Shown here: one piece after another, positions 43,019-51,917 of the stretch | Layout of the letters: each line of letters opens with the position of its first letter | How positions within the stretch are numbered: position 1 is the first letter of the stretch | Assembly: GCA_964614535.1 (NCBI GenBank) | Contig: CAZTOZ010000023.1 | Span: 1 to 64,000 of the forward strand | Direction of reading: 5' to 3' | DNA: 64,000 nucleotides | Origin: JALSHZ01 sp964614535 | GTDB lineage: Bacteria; Pseudomonadota; Gammaproteobacteria; UWMA-0217 | The notes under the pieces: model-generated | Database searches by the model: none | What the model was told of the DNA's origin: nothing | Seen by the model: the letters and a program-made list of their open reading frames with translations, nothing else | Translations under genes and position numbers: made by a program

Positions 43019-44767
43019 ATGGCCCTGTCAGCGCAGCTCAGGAAACGTCTCGACCATTGGCACGACCAGTTCGTCACCCGCCTGTCCCGGGCCGATGCAC
43101 AATTGCAACCGGCGGCGCTGGGGTTGCTGGTGGGGCTGTTGACTGGCGCGGTCATCGTCGCCTTCCGGTATCTGGTGGAGTCGTCCCAGGCGGGGATCCT
43201 GCCGGGGCGGGACCCCGAGGGATTCGAGCAGCTCTCGCTGCTGTGGCGCTTCCTGCTGCCGGTGGCCTCGGGCCTGCTCATCGGGCTGCTGTTCCAGTTC
43301 CTGACCAGGGACGATCAGGTGGTCGGCATCATCCATGTGATGGAGCGGCTCGCCTACCATCAGGGGCGGCTGCCGCTGCGCAAGTTTCTGCTGCAGTTCG
43401 CCGGTGCCGCGTTGGCCATCATCGGCGGTCACTCGATCGGCCGGGAGGGGCCGAGCGTCCATCTCGGCGCCGCCACCGGGTCGTTGCTGGGTCAGCGGCT
43501 CGGCGTCCCCAACAACAACATCCGTATTCTCGTGGCCAGCGGTACCGCCGCCGCCATCGCCGCCTCGTTCAACACACCGCTCGCCGGCGTGGTCTTTGCG
43601 ATGGAGGTGGTGATGCTCGAATACACCATCAGCAGCTTCATTCCGGTCATTCTCGCGGCGGTCAGCGCCACCGGTGTCACCATTGCGGTCTATGGCAACG
43701 ATCCGGTGTTCACCATTCCACGGCTCGGGCTCAACTCTCTCTGGGAGTTGCCCTATATGGTGTTGCTGGGGCTGCTGTGTGGCGTCCTGGCGGTCGGCTT
43801 CATCCGGCTGGTGGCCAGCCTGGCGGCCTGGACCCGGGAGTGGCCGTTCGTCGTCAAGACGACGATGGCCGGTGTGGTCGTCGGCGTCATCGGGCTGGCC
43901 GTTCCACAGGTGCTCGGCATCGGCTACGACACCGTTGGTGAGGCGCTCTCCGGACGGTTGGGGTTGCTGCTGTTGCTCGTCATTCTCGCCGCCAAGATCG
44001 TCGCCACCGGCGCCGCCGTCGCGCTCGGGGTGCCCGGTGGCGTCGTCGGCCCCACGCTCTTCATGGGGGCGATGCTCGGCAGCGCGATGGGGTATCTGGT
44101 GATCGTCGCCGCGCCCGAACTGTCGCCCGACGTCGGCTTCTATGCATTGCTCGGGATGACGGCGACGATGGGGGCGATGTTCCGCGCGCCGCTGGCGGCG
44201 TTGCTGGCGATCCTGGAGATGACCTACAGCCCCACCGTGATCTTTCCCGGGATGCTGGCGATCGTCGTCGCCGAGCTGACCCGCAGCGAGGCCTTCCATC
44301 AGGTGTCGTTCTTCCGCTCATTGCTGCAGGCGCGGGGGCTGGACATCAACATGAATCCCATGACCCAGGCGTTGCAACGCATCGGTGTCGCCAGCCAGAT
44401 GTCGCTGCGGTTTGCAGTGCTGCCACCGGTGGTGGACAGCGATGCGTTGCGCCGCGCGTTGGCCGATGGGCCCCACTGGGTTCTGCTACAGTCCGGCGAG
44501 ACCCCCGAGGTGGCGCTGCCCGCCATCGACGTGGTGCGCTACCTGGAGGAGTTCCCCGACATCGACCAGCTGGATCTGGCGAATATTCCGGCCAAACGCA
44601 TGGACATCACCGGCATCCACAAACGCGCTTCGCTACTGGAGGCCGAGCGGGCAATGCGCTCGCTTGGCGTGGACATGCTCTATGTCTACGACATGCCGGC
44701 CCCGGCGATGCGGCGCATCAAGGGGGTCATCGATCGAGCCGCCATCGAGTCGTCATACCGGCTCTGA
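43019..44767 (+). CDS. CLC-family chloride channel/antiporter with C-terminal domain
   Basis: A 582-residue membrane protein. The CLC core (about 30-435) has the anion-path motifs GHSIGREGPSVHLG, carrying the gating Glu of GREGP, and GVPGGVVGPTLFMGA. The first selectivity motif GSGIP-type is replaced by the GGHSIG form. A cytosolic C-terminal part (about 440-582) follows, possibly a degenerate CBS pair (LPPVVDSDALRRALADGPHW and SLLEAERAMRSLGVDMLYVYD). The start could also be the ATG at 43010. It is monocistronic, divergent from the phosphatase gene. Whether it is a channel or an H+/Cl- exchanger is undecided. Confidence 0.88.
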   Translation: MALSAQLRKRLDHWHDQFVTRLSRADAQLQPAALGLLVGLLTGAVIVAFRYLVESSQAGILPGRDPEGFEQLSLLWRFLLPVASGLLIGLLFQFLTRDDQVVGIIHVMERLAYHQGRLPLRKFLLQFAGAALAIIGGHSIGREGPSVHLGAATGSLLGQRLGVPNNNIRILVASGTAAAIAASFNTPLAGVVFAMEVVMLEYTISSFIPVILAAVSATGVTIAVYGNDPVFTIPRLGLNSLWELPYMVLLGLLCGVLAVGFIRLVASLAAWTREWPFVVKTTMAGVVVGVIGLAVPQVLGIGYDTVGEALSGRLGLLLLLVILAAKIVATGAAVALGVPGGVVGPTLFMGAMLGSAMGYLVIVAAPELSPDVGFYALLGMTATMGAMFRAPLAALLAILEMTYSPTVIFPGMLAIVVAELTRSEAFHQVSFFRSLLQARGLDINMNPMTQALQRIGVASQMSLRFAVLPPVVDSDALRRALADGPHWVLLQSGETPEVALPAIDVVRYLEEFPDIDQLDLANIPAKRMDITGIHKRASLLEAERAMRSLGVDMLYVYDMPAPAMRRIKGVIDRAAIESSYRL

Positions 44768-44874
44768 GCCATCCTCCGCCCGTATGCAAAAGATTGTTTC
44801 GGCCGGGCTGCCGATTCCGTTTTTCCTGAACCTTCCCGGGCACGTCCTGTCCTAACCACTGAATCTGCCCGCCG

Positions 44875-44936
44875 CCAGGCGCCCGAACGGCGCCGCCTGG
44901 GCCGCTTTGCCGGGTACTGCGGTACCGCAAACCGGC
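44875..44936 (+). other. Structured leader upstream of the PilZ-like gene
   Basis: CCAGGCG (44875-44881) pairs with CGCCTGG (44894-44900). GCCGG (44909-44913) pairs with CCGGC (44932-44936) around a palindrome GCGGTACCGC (44919-44928) followed by AAA. The 239-base gap before the PilZ-like gene thus has at least two firm hairpins and no T-run. It may be a regulatory leader for the polysaccharide locus; no riboswitch class fits well by eye. Confidence 0.4.
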
Positions 44937-45006
44937 TCGGCCCGCCGCTTTTCGGCCTTGGGGCGTCGTCAGTCCAGCAGACAAACCTTTCAGTGTGAGG
45001 AATGAG

Positions 45007-45390
45007 ATGATCCAGCCAGTGCCCACGATGACAATGTCGCCTGCCTTCGAGCCGAATGAATTGGAGACACCCGCGGAGCCGCTGGCCGGTACGGTCGAGG
45101 CCAGCCTCTACTGTCACAGTTATCCGCTGAGCCGCTGCCGGATGCGGATCGTCGACGAGGCGTCGGTGGCCCTGTGCTGCGACGTTCGGCGGATTCCCCG
45201 CCACGCCTATCTGGAGCTCGCGTTTGAACTTCCGCTCGATGGCGGGATCAAACGCTTCCGGGAGGCCGTTCATCTGCTGGACAGGCGTGACGACACGCTC
45301 GTCGTCGGCTTCTCCTTCGGCGTGGGACCGGCCCTCGAGGCCGCCATGCGCCAATGGCTGAACCGGGGGCACGACGCCCTGACGGCCTGA
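45007..45390 (+). CDS. PilZ-like protein, degenerate
   Basis: A 127-residue soluble protein; ATG at 45007 after GAGGAATGAG. The last 80 residues have the beta-barrel rhythm of PilZ domains (RMRIVDEASVALCCDVRRIP, LELAFELPLDGGIKRF, LVVGFSFGVGPALEAAMRQWL). The c-di-GMP motifs RxxxR and D/N-x-S-x-x-G are not clearly present, so ligand binding is doubtful. It directly precedes the polysaccharide genes and may regulate them as a non-binding PilZ relative. The family call is tentative. Confidence 0.5.
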   Translation: MIQPVPTMTMSPAFEPNELETPAEPLAGTVEASLYCHSYPLSRCRMRIVDEASVALCCDVRRIPRHAYLELAFELPLDGGIKRFREAVHLLDRRDDTLVVGFSFGVGPALEAAMRQWLNRGHDALTA

Positions 45391-45457
45391 GCCACGGCCG
45401 GCCCCGGCGCCCCGGCCTGTTCCCGGGGACATCCACAACGACATACGACGATCTGCC

Positions 45458-46885
45458 TTGAAGACCATCAAGTTATTCAATCAATCGACGCCGGTTCCCT
45501 TCGTCGTTCTCGGTGTCGTCGAATTCCTGCTGCTCGTTGCCGCCGTCTATCTGGCCACCTGGCTGCGCTTCAGCCATTTCTTCGCCGGCGAGCCGTTCAG
45601 CGACGAGACCATTCGTGAAATCATCGGGCCCCTCCATGCCAAGGCGCTGCTGTTCGCCAGCGTGCTCTTTCTCAGCATGATGGCCATGGGGCTCTACAGC
45701 GCGCGCAACATGCTGCTTGGCGTCGTCGGGGTGCATCTGCGGCTGATTGTCAGCCATCTGGTTGGTTTCGTGGTCTTCGTCTTTCTCGCCTACCTGATGC
45801 CTTCGCTGTTTCTCGGTCGCGGGCTGATGATCACCTCGGTGGTGCTGTCGCTGCTGTTCGTCGTCATGAGCCGGCATGTCTTCGTATCGCTGATGAAATC
45901 GAGCCAGCTCAACCGGCGCGTACTGGTCTATGGCGCCGGCCACAACGCGGCCAGTATCGAGAAGGTTGCACCGCAGCTGGAGAAGATGGGCATCAGTATC
46001 AGCGGCTTCGTCGCCGTGGAACGGGGCGCGCCGGTGACCGGTGCGCTGACGGTGCTCGATCCCGGCGACTCTCTGGCGCGGTATGTCCGCGAGCAGCAGA
46101 TCGATCAGATCGTCGTCGCCCTGGACGACCGCCGGGGCCGGCTGCCCATCGACGATCTCATCGAATGTCGCCTCGAAGGGGTCGAGATCGTCGATCTGCC
46201 GACCTTCTTCGAGACCAGTGCCGCCAAGGTTCGGCTCGATCTGATGCCGCCCAGCTGGCTGATCTTTGGATCGGGCTTTGGCAAGGGGCAGGCCTCGGAC
46301 GTGGTCAAGCGTGGCATCGATCTGGCCGCCAGCCTGTTGCTGCTGCTGATCAGCTGGCCCTTCATGTTGCTGGTCGCCATCGCCATCAAGCTGGAGGACG
46401 GCCTGTCGGCGCCGGTGATCTACAAGCAGGTGAGAATCGGCAAGGAGGGCAAGCCGTTCGAGATCTACAAGTTCCGCAGCATGCGGGTCGATGCCGAAAA
46501 GGGGCGGAAACCGCAGTGGGCCACCACCAACGATCCGCGCATCACCCGGGTCGGAAGCGTCATCCGCCTGCTCCGGCTCGACGAACTGCCCCAACTGCTC
46601 AATGTGCTCAAGGGGGAGATGAGTTTCGTCGGCCCGCGTCCGGAGCGCCCGGAGTTCGTCGAGAGCCTGTCGAAGAAGATTCCCTACTACAACGAACGCC
46701 ATCGCGTAAAACCGGGTGTCACCGGCTGGGCCCAACTCAACTATCCCTATGGTGCCTCCGATATCGACTCGATGGAAAAGCTGCAGTTCGACCTCTACTA
46801 CACCAAGAATCATTCGCTGATGCTCGATCTCATCATCTTGCTGCAGACGGTCGAGATCGTTCTCTTCGGCAAGGGAGCCCGCTGA
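45458..46885 (+). CDS. Polyprenyl-phosphate sugar-1-phosphate transferase, exosortase-locus type
   Basis: A 475-residue initiating transferase that loads the first sugar-1-phosphate onto undecaprenyl phosphate. Four N-terminal membrane helices and a Rossmann-like CoA-binding region (RRVLVYGAGHNAASIEKVAP) come first. The catalytic bacterial sugar-transferase domain follows (IKLEDGLSAPVIYKQVRIGK, FEIYKFRSMRVDAEKG, LRLDELPQLLNVLKGEMSFVGPRPERPEF). The start is a TTG at 45458 without a clear ribosome-binding site; no ATG fits the conserved N-terminus. The text is closest to the PEP-CTERM-associated type (TIGR03013). It opens the assembly genes and overlaps the next by one base. Confidence 0.9.
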   Translation: MKTIKLFNQSTPVPFVVLGVVEFLLLVAAVYLATWLRFSHFFAGEPFSDETIREIIGPLHAKALLFASVLFLSMMAMGLYSARNMLLGVVGVHLRLIVSHLVGFVVFVFLAYLMPSLFLGRGLMITSVVLSLLFVVMSRHVFVSLMKSSQLNRRVLVYGAGHNAASIEKVAPQLEKMGISISGFVAVERGAPVTGALTVLDPGDSLARYVREQQIDQIVVALDDRRGRLPIDDLIECRLEGVEIVDLPTFFETSAAKVRLDLMPPSWLIFGSGFGKGQASDVVKRGIDLAASLLLLLISWPFMLLVAIAIKLEDGLSAPVIYKQVRIGKEGKPFEIYKFRSMRVDAEKGRKPQWATTNDPRITRVGSVIRLLRLDELPQLLNVLKGEMSFVGPRPERPEFVESLSKKIPYYNERHRVKPGVTGWAQLNYPYGASDIDSMEKLQFDLYYTKNHSLMLDLIILLQTVEIVLFGKGAR

Positions 46886-48084
46886 TGTCCGCGGCCCCGC
46901 CACTGCCCGTCGTCACACCGGCCCGGACCAGCAAGCCCCGGGTACTGGAGGTACTCTACTCCTACCGCATGGGCGGGTCGGAGACGCTGGCCGCCCGGCT
47001 GGCGAAAGCGTTGCAGGCACGGGGGGTCGAGGTGGCCACCTGTTCGCTGCATACCGAAAAAGGCGTCATCAGCGACGATCTGGAAAAGGCGGGTATCGAC
47101 TGCCATGCCTTCGACCTGGAGCACCGTAGCAAGCTCGGCAAGCTGCTGTTTCCGCTGCAGCTCTACCGCTATCTGAAACGCCACCGTTTCGACGTGATGC
47201 ATGTCCATCACATTTTCGTGCTGCGGCACTGCTACCGTGCCGCGAGGCTGGCCGGTATCCGCCGCATCGTCGTCACCGAGCATTCGGATCACGAGTTCCG
47301 TGGCCACGCCGGGCTGCGCCGGGATGGCCACTATTTCGGTAACCGGGCCGACGCGGTGACGGTGATCCATCGGGGCATGGGCGACTATTTCCAGCGGGAA
47401 CTGGGGGTGGGCGCGGAGCGAATCGAGCTGATCCACAACAGTGTCGATACCACGCTGTTCCGTCCCGGCCCGGACGGCAGCGGGTTGCGCGCAACGCTGG
47501 GACTGGCGGATGACGGCATCGTGCTCGGCTGGGTCGGACGTTTCCATGAAGCAAAGGATGTCGGCACGTTGCTGCGGGCCTTTGCGGTGGTGGTGACGCA
47601 GGCCGAGCGGCCGGTGGCGTTGGTGATGGCTGGCGACGGTGAGGATGCGCCGATGGCGCGGGCGCTGGCCGCGCAACTGGGCATTGCCGATCGGGTGCAT
47701 TTCCTCGGGCCGCGTAACGACATTCCGCCATTGATGCGTGACTTCGACCTCTATGTCTCCTCCTCCTACAAGGAGGGCGTCCCGTTGGTGCTGCTCGAGG
47801 CGATGGCTTCGGGCCTGCCGTGCGTCGCCACCGATGTCGGCGGTGTTGCCGACATCGTCAGCCGGGAGAGCGGGGTCGTGGTGCCGCCCAAGGCGCCGGA
47901 TCTGCTGGCCCAGGCGATGTTGCGGCTGGTCGAGGACGACCGTCTCCGCGAGCGCATGGGCCGGGCCGCCCTGATCGAGGCCAACCGCCATTTCCGTTTC
48001 GACACCATGGTGGACCGCTTCATGGATGTGCTTGGTCTGCGGCGACCGGAGACACCCGTCGTCGAGGCCGTCGCGGCCCAATGA
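46885..48084 (+). CDS. Family 4 glycosyltransferase
   Basis: A 399-residue GT-B enzyme. The ATG at 46885 overlaps the previous stop (TGATG). The N-terminal acceptor domain begins RVLEVLYSYRMGGSETLAARLA. The C-terminal donor domain has VLGWVGRFHEAKDVGTLLRAF and DLYVSSSYKEGVPLVLLEAMASGLPCVATDVGG, the E-x7-E motif that binds the nucleotide sugar. It adds a sugar to the lipid-linked repeat unit on the cytoplasmic face; donor and linkage are unknown. Confidence 0.9.
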   Translation: MSAAPPLPVVTPARTSKPRVLEVLYSYRMGGSETLAARLAKALQARGVEVATCSLHTEKGVISDDLEKAGIDCHAFDLEHRSKLGKLLFPLQLYRYLKRHRFDVMHVHHIFVLRHCYRAARLAGIRRIVVTEHSDHEFRGHAGLRRDGHYFGNRADAVTVIHRGMGDYFQRELGVGAERIELIHNSVDTTLFRPGPDGSGLRATLGLADDGIVLGWVGRFHEAKDVGTLLRAFAVVVTQAERPVALVMAGDGEDAPMARALAAQLGIADRVHFLGPRNDIPPLMRDFDLYVSSSYKEGVPLVLLEAMASGLPCVATDVGGVADIVSRESGVVVPPKAPDLLAQAMLRLVEDDRLRERMGRAALIEANRHFRFDTMVDRFMDVLGLRRPETPVVEAVAAQ

Positions 48085-48106
48085 ATCCCCCGTCGACGTG
48101 GCTGCC

Positions 48107-50200
48107 GTGAAAAGAGCCCGTGCCGAGCTGCGGACGATTCTTCCCGCGGCGCTGGCGATGTTTGGCCTGACGCTGCTGATGGCGGCATTGTTCATCGGTC
48201 TCGACCGCTCGAAGAGCGTGATGCCGGCCGAGGTGGAGCAGGCAGCGGCGGTTCCGCTCGGTAGCCCGATGCCGCTGGGGGCCACGGCCATCCGCGCCGT
48301 CTGGGCCAACGATGGCGGAGAGAAGATCTACCAGGAGGAGCGGCCCGCGCTGGAGCGGCGGGGCGATGTAATCAACAGCGTCTGGGACGGAGAGCGGATT
48401 TCCCTTTTCGGCGCCGCCAACGAGACGGTCTCTTTCGCCTTGATCCTCGAGACCGGTGCCCGTGCCGCCGAGGCGGTCGAGGTGACGCTGGCCCGGCTGG
48501 AGGGGCGGCACGGCGCGGTGATTTCCTCCCGGGCGCCCAAGGACACCCCCTATTTTCCCGATATCGAGCTGTTTCACGTCGGCTACCTGCAACTGAAGGG
48601 CCTGAGCAAGGGGCTGGCCTGGGACACCTACGACGAGCGCCATCTCCCGCGCAAGTGTCGGCGTCCGCACGACGCCGATGGCGAGGGACGTGGTGGCTGG
48701 CGGGATCGGCCCTGCGCCGATCGTCATATCCCCGACATTGCCGTGCCGCTGGCGTTGACGACACCGTTTTCGATTGCCGCCGGCAGGAGCCAGACCCTCT
48801 GGGTCGATATCTATATCCCAAAGGATGCGAAGCCGGGCCGCTATCGTGGTGAGGTGGTCGTCAGTGAAAAAGGCAAGCGGGTATGGCGGCTTCCGGTGAC
48901 GCTGGAGGTGCTGCCCTTCGTTCTGCCCGACAGGCCGACGGCCAGGACGATGCTGGCCATCACCACCGAGGACATCGCCGAGCGCTATCTCGGCAATGCC
49001 TACCCCGATCCGGGCACGCCGGCCCATCGCAAACTGCAGCGCATCATCGACCGCCACTATCAGCTCGCCCATCGCCACCGCATCTCGCTGGTGGAGGGGT
49101 ATACCCCGTTGCCGCTGATGGATCGGCTGATGCTGCCCCGCCTCGACGGCAGTCTGTTCACCGCTGCGCGGGGTTACCGCGGCCCGGGGGAGGGGGTCGG
49201 CAACAACGTCTACGCGGTGGGCTTGTTCGGCTTCTGGCCGTGGAAGAGCGGGGATCGCAACGCCATGTGGCGGCATGCCGATGCCTGGGTCGAGTGGTTC
49301 CGCAAACGGGGGCTGACCGATTCGACCGAGTTCTTTCTCTACCTCGACGATGAATCGAAGAACAGCCGCCAGCTGGAGCGGTGGGCACGCTGGTTGCGGG
49401 AAAACCCCGGGCCGGGGCATGCGCTGCCATCGATGGCCACGGTCGATCTGCTGGTGGCGGCGCGCGAGATTCCATCGCTCTCGATCGTGGCGACGCTGGC
49501 CGACTTCGGTCTGCGTGATCGCCGTGAAAGGGCCGCCCGGCGGATTCTCGACGATCCCGAACGGAAGCTCTATCTCTACAACGGTCGCCGGCCGGCCACG
49601 GGCTCCTTCGCGCTGGAGGACGACGGCACCGCGCTGCGCCAGCTGGCGTGGGCGCAGTACAAGAAGGGGATCGACCGCTGGTTCTACTGGAACGCAACCT
49701 ACTACAACAACACCCAGTGCAATGACGGCCGCTCGGACGTGGCCACCGACGTCTATCGTCAGGCCCGCACCTTCGGCTGCCGCAAAGGCGGCGATCCGTT
49801 GCTCGGTGAACGGGGATACAACTATTTCAACGGCGATGGCGTGCTGTTCTACCCGGGTACCGACCGCCGCTTTCCGGCCTCGGCGCCAAGCACCGCCTGG
49901 CCGGTGCCGTCGTTGCGCCTCAAGCAATGGCGCCGCGGCTTGCAGGATGTGGAGTATCTGGCGCTGGCCGAGGCGGTCGATCCGGCCGCCACCCGGCGTA
50001 TCCTCCAGCGCATGGTGCCGAAAGTGTTGTGGGAGTATGGCGTTACGAGCCGCCGGGATCCCACCTGGGTGCGCGCCGACATCAGCTGGCCGGACGAGCC
50101 CGATGCCTGGGAAGAGGCGCGCCGGGCGTTGGCGGCCATCATCGTCGCCGGGGTCGAAGACGACGCTTTTGTGAAGCCCGCCCCAGAGCGACCGAAGTAA
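48107..50200 (+). CDS. DUF4091 family protein (glycoside-hydrolase-like), membrane anchored
   Basis: A 697-residue protein from the GTG at 48107 (VKRARAELRTILPAALAMF), with one N-terminal membrane helix (about 10-32). The rest lies outside the cytoplasm. A beta-sandwich-like region (about 60-280, ending LPVTLEVLPFVLP) is followed by a probable TIM-barrel and DUF4091 part (YLDDESKNSRQLERWARWL, then RWFYWNATYYNNTQCNDGRSD, GDGVLFYPG and SLRLKQWRRGLQDVEYLALAE). DUF4091 proteins are presumed carbohydrate-active. It sits among polysaccharide genes and could trim or modify the polymer, but no catalytic residue can be named safely. Confidence 0.72.
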   Translation: MKRARAELRTILPAALAMFGLTLLMAALFIGLDRSKSVMPAEVEQAAAVPLGSPMPLGATAIRAVWANDGGEKIYQEERPALERRGDVINSVWDGERISLFGAANETVSFALILETGARAAEAVEVTLARLEGRHGAVISSRAPKDTPYFPDIELFHVGYLQLKGLSKGLAWDTYDERHLPRKCRRPHDADGEGRGGWRDRPCADRHIPDIAVPLALTTPFSIAAGRSQTLWVDIYIPKDAKPGRYRGEVVVSEKGKRVWRLPVTLEVLPFVLPDRPTARTMLAITTEDIAERYLGNAYPDPGTPAHRKLQRIIDRHYQLAHRHRISLVEGYTPLPLMDRLMLPRLDGSLFTAARGYRGPGEGVGNNVYAVGLFGFWPWKSGDRNAMWRHADAWVEWFRKRGLTDSTEFFLYLDDESKNSRQLERWARWLRENPGPGHALPSMATVDLLVAAREIPSLSIVATLADFGLRDRRERAARRILDDPERKLYLYNGRRPATGSFALEDDGTALRQLAWAQYKKGIDRWFYWNATYYNNTQCNDGRSDVATDVYRQARTFGCRKGGDPLLGERGYNYFNGDGVLFYPGTDRRFPASAPSTAWPVPSLRLKQWRRGLQDVEYLALAEAVDPAATRRILQRMVPKVLWEYGVTSRRDPTWVRADISWPDEPDAWEEARRALAAIIVAGVEDDAFVKPAPERPK

Positions 50201-50371
50201 CCGGCGGCAGGCGCGTGGAGGCGAACTTCCGGGGCCTGGCCGAGTCGTAGTAACAGGCCGATGAACAAGCCGGAAAGCCACTGCGAAGGCAACCCATTCT
50301 CTCGGTCGTTCGACACCGGCCTGCCCGCCCAGGTAGCTGGGCAGCCGCATCGCAACTGATGGAAACCGTCC

Positions 50372-51889
50372 ATGAACCAACACTTCGAACTGCTGTTCTA
50401 CTACCTCAACTCGGTCAGACGTTATCCGTGGACCACGCTGGCCACGGCCGCAGTGGTAATGCTGCTCGGCTGGCTCGTCGTCGTCATGATGCCGGATGCC
50501 TATCGCGCGCAATCGACGCTCCACGTTCCCAGCGAGTCGATCCGGGAGCCGCTGCTCAAGGGGCTGGCCGCCGATGGCCCGGCGCCCAAGGCGATGGCGG
50601 TGGTGATCCAGCATACGCTGCTCAATCGCGAGAATCTGCTGTCGATCCTCGAAGAGGACGATCTGGGCTTCAGGATCAAGAACGACAAGGGGCGCGAGGC
50701 CATCGTCAGGCACCTGATGAAAGAAGTGTGGGTGGCCGGGGATCCGAAGACCAATATCTACACCATCACCTATTTCGACGGCCAGCCAGAGCGGGCCCGC
50801 CGCGTCGTCGCCGCCCTGACACGCCGCTTCGTCGAAGCCTCGAGCAGTGGCCCGCTGAAGGATTCGCTGGCGATGGAGCGGTTTCTCGCGCAGGAGAAAG
50901 AGCGGTACTGGAAACTGCTGACCGAGGAACGCAAGAACCTCGAGGCTTTCAAAAAGCGTTACCGTAAGGTGCTGCCGTCCAGCGGCGAGAGCTACTATTC
51001 CGAACTCGATTCCTGGAAACAGGCGCTCACCAAGGCACGCCTGGAGCTGGACGAGTCGGAACGCCGCCTGGAGGCGCTGGAAGCGCAGAAACGCAAGAGC
51101 CGCGGTGGTGGCGCTGCCGGCGGCATCACCATCGACGATGAGCTGGCGCGGCTGGAACGGGAACTGGCCAGCATCAAACTCAAGTACACCGAGTTCCACC
51201 CCGATGCGATGGCGCTGGAGGAGGAGATCAACATCCTGCGCGAGCGCAAGCGCAGGCTCGGTGGCAACCATCTGGTCAAACCGGCCAAGGGCGGCCCGCA
51301 GCGCGGCAGCAATTCGGCGCAGACCCTTGCCGTCGCCATCGCCAAGGCGCGGGGGGACGTCGATGCCCTGCGGGTTCGGGTGAAGTCCTATGAGGACATC
51401 GTCAACGATCTCGAATCGAAGGTCAGCATCGTGCCACGTGTCGAGTCGGAGCTGGCCGTGATCGAGCAGCGCTACGAATCGTTACAGAAGACCTACGACG
51501 ACATCGTGCGGCGCTACGAGGCTGCCCTCATCACCAATCAGGTGGACCGGGACAAGGCCATTGCCAAGGTACGGGTGGTGGAGCAGCCGTCGGTATCGCC
51601 GCTGCCGGTGGGTCCGAAACGGCTCAAGCTGATCGTTGCGGTGACGGTGATCGGCGTACTCGCCGGGGTCGCCATGGCGGCCTTCCGCTCACGGCAGAAG
51701 CAGGTGGTGGCCACGGTGAAAGAGCTGCGGCGTCAGGTCGAGCTGCCCGTGCTGGGCGCCGTGTCGTTGTTTCGCAACCGGGAGGCGCTGGCCCGGGCCC
51801 GTGCCGAGCGCATCAAGCTGGTGCTGGCCTGGTCGATGCTCGGCACGCTGGCGCTGCTGCTGGCCGTGCTCTACCGCCACAGCGTATGA
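50372..51889 (+). CDS. Polysaccharide chain-length determinant (Wzz, exosortase-locus type)
   Basis: A 505-residue inner-membrane protein. N-terminal helix (about 23-43, FELLFYYLNSVRRYPWTTLA upstream), a large periplasmic part with long coiled coils (about 165-350, heptads rich in Glu, Lys, Arg), then helices near 415-435 and 483-502. PSVSPLPVGPKRLKLIVAV is the Wzz-like Pro-rich membrane-entry motif. The size and text are closest to the XrtA-associated chain-length proteins (TIGR03007). It controls polymer length together with the kinase encoded 28 bases downstream. Confidence 0.88.
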   Translation: MNQHFELLFYYLNSVRRYPWTTLATAAVVMLLGWLVVVMMPDAYRAQSTLHVPSESIREPLLKGLAADGPAPKAMAVVIQHTLLNRENLLSILEEDDLGFRIKNDKGREAIVRHLMKEVWVAGDPKTNIYTITYFDGQPERARRVVAALTRRFVEASSSGPLKDSLAMERFLAQEKERYWKLLTEERKNLEAFKKRYRKVLPSSGESYYSELDSWKQALTKARLELDESERRLEALEAQKRKSRGGGAAGGITIDDELARLERELASIKLKYTEFHPDAMALEEEINILRERKRRLGGNHLVKPAKGGPQRGSNSAQTLAVAIAKARGDVDALRVRVKSYEDIVNDLESKVSIVPRVESELAVIEQRYESLQKTYDDIVRRYEAALITNQVDRDKAIAKVRVVEQPSVSPLPVGPKRLKLIVAVTVIGVLAGVAMAAFRSRQKQVVATVKELRRQVELPVLGAVSLFRNREALARARAERIKLVLAWSMLGTLALLLAVLYRHSV

Positions 51890-51917
51890 ATGGCCCGACA
51901 ACAGGAGGAGCTGATCG

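Noticed and set aside
44901..44990. c-di-GMP (GEMM) riboswitch before the PilZ-like gene
   Set aside because: GCAAACC and hairpins are present, but the GNRA loop, the second GCAAAGCC segment and the spacing of known GEMM RNAs are not seen; kept only as a structured leader.
48020..51271. Very long open frame (1083 codons) opposite the DUF4091 and wzz genes
   Set aside because: It is His/Arg/Gly-rich reverse-strand text of two clear genes, a common effect of high GC content.
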